Origin: Notospermus geniculatus | Taxonomy: Eukaryota; Nemertea; Pilidiophora; Heteronemertea; Lineidae | Assembly (NCBI GenBank): GCA_002633025.1 | Contig: NMRB01000045.1 | Location: 243,921 to 307,920 of the forward strand | Direction of reading: 5' to 3' | Length of the DNA: 64,000 bases | Notes under the pieces: generated by a model | Databases searched by the model: none | What the model saw: the letters and a program-made list of their open reading frames with translations, nothing else | What the model was told of the DNA's origin: nothing | Part shown: positions 56,940-64,000 of the stretch, in pieces | Layout: every line of letters starts with the position of its first letter | Numbering within the stretch: position 1 is the stretch's first letter | Made by a program: the position numbers and the translations under genes

Positions 56940-59900
56940 TTACAAATCAAGCCTTACAGGAGGCTTTGATACCCTGCCTGACCTAGTTACATACTGATCC
57001 GACTCCGACCGTTCTGGTTGATTGTTTACCATCAAACTAGGAATATCTCGATCATTCTCACGCTCTGACTGACTAACAGTAACACTACTTGACCGCTCAA
57101 CATTCTGTCTCGCTGGACCATTTGGACTTTCAACTGGAGTGTTCACAACATCATTAGATGGAGTAAGTCTACACAGACTCCTACGATTACGTCGCAGAGT
57201 TGACCCAGTTTGAGTCTCAACAATATATGACCTAGGTGTTTCAGCATCACCTGCAACTGTAGCCGGAACATCCTTGTCACGCACCCAAACACTATCCCCC
57301 TTACACAACTGCGGTAGTTCTCTCACACCATGACGCCTGTCTGCATTCTTAGCCATTTTCTGCCGATAGTCCTGTTCTGTCTGTGCAAGATTGGTCAAAT
57401 TTGGCCAACCAGGGGTGAATAGATTCGGATGTTGTGGCAAGTTTGTACGAACACGTCTCCCAAATAACAATTCAGACGGACTGTATCCATTGTACAGAGG
57501 GGTAGCACGATATGCCAGCAAGGCTAAATACGGATCCTTAGCTTTTTTCACCAGATTCTTGACGGTTTGAACTGCACGTTCAACTTCCGCATTTCCTTGA
57601 GGATAAAGCGGGCTACTCGTGACATGTTGAAAGGTATACACATCCGCGAAGTCAGCAAATTCCTGCGCAGAATACTGAGGCCCGTTGTCTGATCTAACAC
57701 GCTCCGGCACCCCATGCCTGGCAAATATGGATTTGAGGTGATTGATTGTCGTACCCGAAGAGAGATCCTCCAACTTGGCAAGTTCAATGTACCTAGAGAA
57801 GTAATCGACCACGACTAAGAAGTGAGACTTTCTCAGTTCAAACAAGTCAGTACCAATGACCTGCCACGGCCTCTTTGGGAACTCGGTGGTAATATTTGGC
57901 TCATGACGAACAATACGCTGCTTTGCACAAATATTGCAATTCTGCACAAGCGATTCGATCTGTTTACTAATTCCTGGCCACCACACTGATTCCTGAGCTC
58001 TACGCCTACATTTCGTTATCCCCTGATGTCCTTCATGTTTCTTGTCTAACATTTCCAAACGCATACTGATCGGGATGACAATTCTTGTACCGCGCATCAG
58101 TAATCCATCCATTACCGTAAGTTCACCGGACACCTGATAGTAAGGTAGCACAGCCCCTTTCAGAAAGGGCTTGTCAGGCCATCCATCCTGACAGAATTCG
58201 ATGATTTGACAGCATACCTCATCCTCCGACTGCCTTTTACGAATCTCCTCCAGCCGTTTCTCCGTCGCCGGTAAGTTTTGAACAACCATTTCTACGTACG
58301 CTTTGACATCCTGAGAGAGTTCCACCTCACTGACAGACGGTGCTGAAGAGACCGGAGCCCGAGACAAGGTATCCGCCGTATACAGTTCTTTCCCCGGAAC
58401 ATGTATGATGTCATATGAGTACCTCATCATACGTAACTTGAACCTTTGTATGCGCGCCGGGAGTTCATCCACACTTTTGGAACCCAAAAGTGACAACAAC
58501 GGCTTGTGGTCTGTTTCAAGCGTAAACCGCTTCCCAAGAAGATAGACCTGGAATCTGTCGCAGGCCCAGGCAGATGCAAGTGCTTCCTTTTCCACCTGCG
58601 CGTATCTTTTCTCCGTGTCAGACAGCGATCGCGACGCGTATGCAACAGGTCTCCACATACCGTCCTCCTGCTTCTGCTTTATCACGGCACCGATTCCATA
58701 TGAAGATGAATCAGCTGAGACATTGGTATCTCTGTTGGGATCATACAGCGCGAGCACAGTTGTAGACGACAGACAACGCTTCAAGTCCTTGAAAGCACTG
58801 TTTTGACTCGGCCCCCAACACCAGTCGTTCTTTTTACTGAGAAGAGATCTGAGAGGTTCCGTTTTATCAGCTAAGTCAGGGATGAACTTCCCCAACTGGT
58901 TTACCATTCCAAGAAAGCGCCTAACGTCGGACACATTCTGAGGCTGTTCCATTTCCTGGATTGCACTGACCTTATCGGGGTCAGGATAGATACCATCCGC
59001 AGTGATTAAGTATCCTAGGTATTTCACTCTGTCCACTGAAAACTCACACTTGGTCTCATTGAGTGTAACACCCGCATCTCTCAGTCTCTTAAGAACCGCA
59101 CTGAGTCGCGCATCATGTTCAGCTTGATCCTTGCCGAACACCAGGATATCGTCCATATGACAGAGGACACCGTCTATTCCTTCTAAGATGTCCTGCATTC
59201 TCCGCTGGAATATTTCAGGTGCAGAAGATATCCCAAACGGCAGTCTGTTGAATGCAAACCGACCAAAGGGGGTAATAAACGCTGTGAGACTGGATGATTC
59301 CTTGCTGATTGGAATCTGCCAAAATCCAGAATTCGCATCCAACTTAGAAAACACTTTGGCTCCACTAAGACGTGCCAAAGTGGAGTCAACTGACGGCAAG
59401 ATCAACTTCTCACGTTTTACGCTCTCATTCAATTTCGTTAAATCCACACAGATTCGCACACTACCGTTAGACTTAGGTACTACAACTATCCCTGCACACC
59501 AGTTGGTAGGCTCCGTTATTTTGGAGATAACGCCCAGCTTCTCCATGCGAATCAGCTCTTCTTTCACTTTATTGTGGAGTGGTATCGGCACCCTGCGTGG
59601 TGTCGATATCGAATAGGGTTGTGCACTGTCTTCGATCTTGATTTCATATTCGCCTGTCATTTTCCCAAGACTTGAGAAAAGTTCCGGATACTTCTTCTTC
59701 CACTTAGTGAGTTGGCCTTTGTTAACATTCTGAACCACTGATACGAGCTGTAGCTTCCGGATAGCTTGATCACCGAGCAATGGCTTAGCTAAATCACGAA
59801 CCACAAACACATCGGTTATAGCGACTCGTGTCCCTTTCACAAGCCTAGCACGAAACATGCCCAGCACGTCCAGTTTATGTCCACCGGCTCCGACTAAGAC

Positions 59901-60890
59901 CCGATTCGGTTTCACTAGCTTCCCATAGCGTTCACAATAATCCCGAGATGGCATACAGGTAACCTCTGCGCCTGTGTCAATCTTCCATTCCACAACCGTG
60001 TCCGCGACCTTGACTTCGCTGGTCCAAGCATCGCAGTCGTCGTTATCCTTCCTGTCAACACCTACAGCACCCAGGAAGGCTGGATCAGAATCTTCATCAG
60101 AATCTTCCACCTGAATTTCATTCACCGATTTCCGCGTTCTGCAACACCTTTCGTAATGACCCTTTCTGGAGCAGTAATGACACTCCGCATCTTTAGCCGG
60201 GCACGACTTTCTGTCATGCGCAGCGTGGCCACAGTTCGGGCACGATTTGCCTTTCGGTTTCATTTTGGACTTTTCGGTTTCGTTTTGCCTTTTGCCCTTT
60301 GGATGGGACTTCACCTTTGCAACAGCTGCCGGGGCAGGAGCGGGAGTAGGAGTTCCTCGTAGCACCTCCTGCTGTTTCTTAACGGATTCGCTCTGCCTAG
60401 CTTTGTCAACAGCTGTCTTTAAAGACAGGTCAGGATCTAGCTGCAAACGTTCCGAGAGTTTACTGTCACGTAAGCCAACCACAATCCTATCTCGAATAAG
60501 CTCGTCATGTAAAGTCCCGAAAGTGCATTTCTCCGCGAGAGTGTACAAATCTGTTACGAACGTATCGACACTTTCATCTTCTCGCTGGAAACGTTGGTTG
60601 AATTTCGCCCGCTCAAAGATAACGTTCTTCTTCGGCTCGAAATAACCTTGCAACTTGGTCTTGGTAGCATTGTAATCTGACTTTTCTTCGTTAGTGAGTC
60701 GTAACGAGGTGAGAATATCTTCGGCCTCGTCTCCCATGGAATATATCAGCGTGTTGATCTGCTCCTCACCAGACTTTGCAGAGAGACCAGACACCTGCCG
60801 AAATCTATCAAATCGTCGGATCCACTTATTCCACCCTTCAGGCTTGCTGAAGTCGAATGACTCAGGCGGTCGCACTTGAAATTGTGCCAT
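56940..60890 (-). CDS. Ty3/Gypsy gag-pol polyprotein, open and complete
   Basis: A single 1316-codon frame with no stop. In order: a capsid-type gag region (residues ~1-190); two zinc knuckles of CX2CX4HX4C form near 217-255 (CPNCGHAAHDRKSC and CHYCSRKGHYERC); a protease with DTGAE near 305; reverse transcriptase near 420-640, with KLDANSGFWQI and the active-site box CHMDDIL, where Met replaces the usual Tyr/Val before DD; RNase H near 725-850 (ADSSSYGIGAV); an integrase HHCC finger near 953-985; and a DDE core at GTD ~1014, SDNGP ~1068 and NAEVE ~1102. The order RT-RNaseH-IN defines Ty3/Gypsy. All catalytic signatures are present and gag and pol share one frame without a shift. No env follows. 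It starts at ATG 60890, about 270 bases after the primer-binding site. Confidence 0.95.
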   Translation of the reverse strand: MAQFQVRPPESFDFSKPEGWNKWIRRFDRFRQVSGLSAKSGEEQINTLIYSMGDEAEDILTSLRLTNEEKSDYNATKTKLQGYFEPKKNVIFERAKFNQRFQREDESVDTFVTDLYTLAEKCTFGTLHDELIRDRIVVGLRDSKLSERLQLDPDLSLKTAVDKARQSESVKKQQEVLRGTPTPAPAPAAVAKVKSHPKGKRQNETEKSKMKPKGKSCPNCGHAAHDRKSCPAKDAECHYCSRKGHYERCCRTRKSVNEIQVEDSDEDSDPAFLGAVGVDRKDNDDCDAWTSEVKVADTVVEWKIDTGAEVTCMPSRDYCERYGKLVKPNRVLVGAGGHKLDVLGMFRARLVKGTRVAITDVFVVRDLAKPLLGDQAIRKLQLVSVVQNVNKGQLTKWKKKYPELFSSLGKMTGEYEIKIEDSAQPYSISTPRRVPIPLHNKVKEELIRMEKLGVISKITEPTNWCAGIVVVPKSNGSVRICVDLTKLNESVKREKLILPSVDSTLARLSGAKVFSKLDANSGFWQIPISKESSSLTAFITPFGRFAFNRLPFGISSAPEIFQRRMQDILEGIDGVLCHMDDILVFGKDQAEHDARLSAVLKRLRDAGVTLNETKCEFSVDRVKYLGYLITADGIYPDPDKVSAIQEMEQPQNVSDVRRFLGMVNQLGKFIPDLADKTEPLRSLLSKKNDWCWGPSQNSAFKDLKRCLSSTTVLALYDPNRDTNVSADSSSYGIGAVIKQKQEDGMWRPVAYASRSLSDTEKRYAQVEKEALASAWACDRFQVYLLGKRFTLETDHKPLLSLLGSKSVDELPARIQRFKLRMMRYSYDIIHVPGKELYTADTLSRAPVSSAPSVSEVELSQDVKAYVEMVVQNLPATEKRLEEIRKRQSEDEVCCQIIEFCQDGWPDKPFLKGAVLPYYQVSGELTVMDGLLMRGTRIVIPISMRLEMLDKKHEGHQGITKCRRRAQESVWWPGISKQIESLVQNCNICAKQRIVRHEPNITTEFPKRPWQVIGTDLFELRKSHFLVVVDYFSRYIELAKLEDLSSGTTINHLKSIFARHGVPERVRSDNGPQYSAQEFADFADVYTFQHVTSSPLYPQGNAEVERAVQTVKNLVKKAKDPYLALLAYRATPLYNGYSPSELLFGRRVRTNLPQHPNLFTPGWPNLTNLAQTEQDYRQKMAKNADRRHGVRELPQLCKGDSVWVRDKDVPATVAGDAETPRSYIVETQTGSTLRRNRRSLCRLTPSNDVVNTPVESPNGPARQNVERSSSVTVSQSERENDRDIPSLMVNNQPERSESDQYVTRSGRVSKPPVRLDL

Positions 60891-61162
60891 GTCGTACTAA
60901 CATGGAAGGGTAGACGTCACGAAAAATCCTAAGATTATCTCTAGAGTCCTAGCTCATGGGCACAGCACTCACACGAAAATGTACATCGATCCGCCTCGGC
61001 ACCGCTGCACAGCCAGATAGACCACCATGTGCTCCTGTGCATTCGTACACGTCAATGCATGTAGCCCCTGCACTGAACGAATCTGCCACAAACTTCAGGC
61101 AAATGTTCGACATTGAAGACCATCTTCAAATTAATTCTAGTGTCTATTCATTTTTACCATGT

Positions 61163-61180
61163 CTTTTACTTCTGACACCA
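61163..61180 (-). other. Primer-binding site of the Gypsy element
   Basis: TGGTGTCAGAAGTAAAAG on the coding strand. The first 13 bases match the 3' end of a tRNA-Leu as I recall it. It directly follows the LTR end ...GCCAGAACA. Confidence 0.65.
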
Positions 61181-61450
61181 TGTTCTGGCATCGACGATGG
61201 GCATCCTTTATGTAGATAAATGAGGATTAAGACAGAAGATCAACAACAACATGATTGTATTCAAGAAGCCATCTTAGTAAGCTGCCCCAAGGTGGCAGCA
61301 CCGTACAGTAGGTCTCACTAGACAGATTACACATTACACTACAACCATTAGCAATTAGTGTAAGCTTGATTAGACCTGCATCCAACGTGGTCGCCTGTGC
61401 AGTGTTTTGAGCTCCAGTCGTCTGCTGTGATTCGGAAATGAATTCGCCGC
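61181..61450 (-). repeat. Gypsy 5' LTR, incompletely assembled
   Basis: On + it begins TGTTCTGGCATCG beside the primer site and runs to an N at 61451. Its last ~105 bases (AATTAGTGTAAGCTTGATTA…GAATTCGCCGC) are repeated right after, at about 61575-61676. The outer boundary cannot be fixed. Confidence 0.6.
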
Positions 61451-61451
61451 N

Positions 61452-61676
61452 AGCCAAGAAATAAAAGAAAAGATAAGAAGTAGACTCTATAATCTGATTA
61501 CGTAACCTGAGGTTATGTAAGAAGACAGCTGTCCCGCCGCCAGGCTAATTGCGGATAGGTTACTCACCATTAACAATTAGTGTAAGCTTGATTAGACCTG
61601 CATCCAACGTGGTCGCCTGTGCAGTGTTTTGAGCTCCAGTCGTCTGCTGTGATTGGGAAATGAATTCGCCGCGAAG
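61452..61676 (-). repeat. Second LTR-like copy next to the N
   Basis: The first ~160 bases match the 3'-side fragment at 56400-56561; the last ~105 match 61344-61450. It most likely represents the outer flank or LTR from another contig or haplotype. Confidence 0.6.
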
Positions 61677-62049
61677 AAAAAAAACGGGCGTCAAGCCACC
61701 CCAGAGGTAAGATTCAGTCATCACTAGGCCTATATGCCTAAACCCGCCAGAACTTCAAGCTGACCAACATCTGCTTGGTGCAGCTTTTTGGCACTGTAGT
61801 GTTGGAGCGAGGGGGCAAAATGTAAGCTTCCCAAAATAGATCTAGGCCTACTTGCGCCATACCTGTCATCGATTTTGTTTGTCAAAATCTTCATTAAAAT
61901 AACAATTCTTCGTTGCTTCACCAAAGTACCGGTACCAATCAACATGTAGGCCTATGGCACACCCTGTAAATAATTTGTCAAGTTAATAGGCCTACATACA
62001 CAGATGAGAACTATGATTTGTGCGGGAATCTAACGGCCACGTGTTGACC

Positions 62050-62250
62050 GATTGCGCAGTATCGGATTCATTTTCGGTTTTAGGTGCGCACATGAGAACG
62101 GCAAACCTCAATGCAATAGGGGTGTTTTTAAGTCGACTGCCCCGGCTTAATGACGAGTCAAGCAGCGTTGGGTCGGTCCACCTGGAAAACACCCCTATCG
62201 CATTGAGATTTGCCGTCGATGTGCGCCTAGTTTCAGTTTGTTCCAAGTTG
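62050..62250. repeat. Inverted repeat, ~50-bp arms
   Basis: The arms GCAAACCTCAATGCAATAGG and CCTATCGCATTGAGATTTGC, extended by GGGGTGTTTT/AAAACACCCC and by GTGCGCAC/GTGCGCC, flank about 80 unique bases. MITE-like; no clear target duplication. Confidence 0.7.
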
Positions 62251-62986
62251 CTGATATGACGACATTTCAAAAATCTGCATGGCAAGGGGTGAGATAGGCA
62301 TAACCCATTCAACCACACTGCCAACCTTCCAGGCCAGCGGAAACAGGCCTGAGCACAAAAATCCCGCCATTAATATTTACCGCAAGGCTGGCCAGTTAAT
62401 AAAAGCAGACATTTGCGGAGATCACCTGACTGGTTTCGTCGGTCACCCAATTTAAAGCGGATTTCGCACATTAGGCCTATTTCACTAAAAATGTCTCTTA
62501 CCACCTAAACGGCTTTTATCCGCCGTTGATATTGATCCCATTTCCCCTCAAGAGATTTCATCCAAGACGAGGTAGCCAACTAAAGTTGGTTTTAGGTGTC
62601 AGTGCCTGCAGCCTTGGAGGAGTTATACTGATAAAACCTCCAAGCCTCAACATGACAGAATTGGCATCATGAGAAGGCCAAGACCTTTGTTTCAAATAAT
62701 GTTCTGCCTCCAATATCTAAAACAAATTGAACAACCACTTCCAGTGTTTGAGAATATAATTTATTATTGCTAACATACTGATTTATTCACGGAAAAATGT
62801 TAACTCGTTGGTTAACAAAGCACACTCATTGTACCTTTGTAGTAAAAAACAAACAAACAATTTCTCATTCCAGTTTTCCGAATTTCCAGTAGAGAGAAGG
62901 CAAATTGGTGCACAATTACATCGAGGACAATCTCAAACGGAGAAGAAAACGAAGCAGCGGGAAAAAGTTATTGATAAAAAAAGCTC

Positions 62987-63623
62987 ATGACTTCCGAGTC
63001 AGATGTAGGTGGTACTGTTTTCATGAAGGTTGTTTACTGTGACAACGAAGGGAATGAAGGAAGCAGCTGGTCGTGGTCTAACAGAGATGACATGTACAGT
63101 AAATACTTGAAGTCATGTATTCATCCGAATGAATACGAGGAAAGAATGGACAATTTTGGGACAGCTCAGAAATGTCTTTTTAATTGAACGTCCAGTCGAA
63201 GCGGTTGCTACAGCAGTGAGGAATAGTGAATCCAGTGGACATGATCTGACTTTGGAGTTGGGTAAAAGTATTGGGGTCACTCCCAGCAAAGCAACCTTGG
63301 CTGATGCCAACTTCTTTGCCGATGCTACAGGCATGACGGGTACACGTACGTGTACTACAGAAATGGCAGATGACAACACAGATGAAATGCAAGTCAGCTT
63401 ATCGGATTTGAGTGATCTGGGAGTTCTCCCAATCAATCAGGATTCTAGTGTTACTCAGGAGGAACCTTATGACATTCAAGTCGAGCCTGTAATTCAAGTT
63501 CCTGTTGTAAGTGACAAAACCAGCACGCCAGCATGCGAAGATGGTGGCAAACAGGGGAGTGATGTCACCATTGTGAAATCTTCAGGAACAGTGACAATAT
63601 CAACGAGAGGCCGCCGTAATTAA
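62987..63623 (+). pseudogene. Unrecognised acidic ORF pair, frameshifted
   Basis: A frame from ATG 62987 (MTSESDVGGTVFMKVVYCDN) runs to 63184. From about 63150 another frame continues VEAVATAVRNSESSGHDLTL, then an acidic Ser/Thr-rich stretch (EEPYDIQVEPVIQVPVVSD) to a stop at 63623. A one-base shift near 63150 would join them. It sits just upstream of a LINE and could be part of a host gene or another element. No domain recognised. Confidence 0.35.
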
Positions 63624-63684
63624 AATGTAAAGAAAAAGCAGCAGTATTACCGCAACAAAGTGACAGCAGCAGCGAAAAGGAATT

Positions 63685-64000
63685 GCTGCAAGAAATGTGG
63701 CATTATTCACAGAATATCAAAGATCAGACGCTATCTGGACAAAACCACCTGTGCCAGAGTGATTAATGCACTCATCACCTCTCGTCTTGACTTCCAAAAT
63801 AGTCTTTTGCTTGGATTACCAAATTCTGAAATCCAGCGTTTACAGAAAGCCCAAAATGCAAGTGCTCGTCTGTTATCTTTGACTAAAAAGAGGGAGCACA
63901 TCACCCCTGTTTTAAAATCTCTTCATTGGTTGCCGGTGGCGTCACGCATTGAGTACAAGGTTCTCCTGGTGATACACAAAACCATCCACCGGGAGGACAG
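63685..64000 (+). mobile_element. L2/CR1-like LINE reverse transcriptase 3' part, runs off the window
   Basis: The open frame reads GIIHRISKIRRYLDKTTCAR, NALITSRLDFQNSLLLGLPN, EIQRLQKAQNASARLLSLTK and LHWLPVASRIEYKVLLVIHK. This is the thumb/C-terminal part of CR1/L2-type reverse transcriptases, the same region as the insertion at 50145. The frame is intact to the edge. Confidence 0.8.

Noticed and set aside
58427-60645. Open frames on the + strand and in other frames within the Gypsy region
   Set aside because: They are shadows of the 1316-codon polyprotein on the minus strand.

Overview
The window looks like nuclear DNA from a marine invertebrate animal, most likely a deuterostome such as an echinoderm, hemichordate or cephalochordate. 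The evidence is split genes with GT-AG introns, low coding density, pervasive palindromes of the TAGGCCTA and TACATGTA type, and a mobile-element mix typical of those genomes: Ty3/Gypsy, BEL/Pao, L2/CR1-like LINEs, Helitron, MULE, DDE transposases, foldback elements and short inverted-repeat elements. I cannot name the species. It is a draft assembly. There is an 840-base gap at 10415-11254, an 18-base gap at 32928-32945, and single N characters at 1553, 4736, 13399, 21251, 26393, 56561 and 61451. Several of the single Ns sit exactly at duplicated sequence and look like contig joins.

Layout. 1-2.2 kb: direct repeats, a hairpin and a CRE-rich CpG block. 3.0-7.1 kb (+): a broken multi-exon DDE-transposase-like gene with a 1-kb internal duplication carrying two foldback inverted-repeat elements. 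7.36-8.96 kb (-), convergent with it: a three-exon gene for a small protein with the P2X7-receptor C-terminal cysteine-rich domain. 9.2-10.1 kb: two inverted-repeat elements side by side. 11.3-14.3 kb: a gag remnant running into the gap, a 55-bp satellite and a DDE_Tnp_4-type transposase remnant. 14.9-20.8 kb: a foldback structure of about 5.9 kb whose arms are built of ~155-bp tandem units; it encloses a two-exon coiled-coil gene (-), a CRE/CCAAT promoter-like block and a small first exon (+). 20.9-21.7 kb (-): a BEN-domain gene model. 21.7-24.1 kb: nested elements, including a foldback element with a perfect 9-bp target duplication and a complete 763-bp TRIM retroelement with a 5-bp target duplication and a tRNA-Phe primer site.

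24-33 kb holds a PHD-finger ORF, a MULE-like N-terminal ORF, a decayed Helitron fragment, a tRNA-derived SINE and a GC-rich, Pro-rich C2H2 ORF series. 33.5-46.8 kb holds a candidate exon, inverted-repeat elements, a tyrosine-recombinase remnant, a SAM-domain gene start, a 21-bp minisatellite, a BEL/Pao fragment, a protein-kinase exon and two more exon clusters. 47.8-53.6 kb (-) is a transposon nest: a Helitron Rep pseudogene interrupted by a 725-bp inverted-repeat element and a truncated LINE, then MULE transposase and DUF4806 remnants. 55.6-56.35 kb (-) is a small two-exon gene model. 56.4-61.7 kb (-) is a Ty3/Gypsy retrotransposon with one uninterrupted 1316-codon gag-pol frame. The window ends with an unidentified ORF pair and a LINE running off the edge.

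Most coding signal belongs to selfish elements. The loci most likely to be working genes are the P2X7-C-like gene, the SAM-domain gene, the coiled-coil gene inside the foldback and the kinase exon. Nothing here is an obvious bacterial-style system. The most interesting candidates are the convergent transposase/P2X7-C pair and the gene-bearing foldback element.
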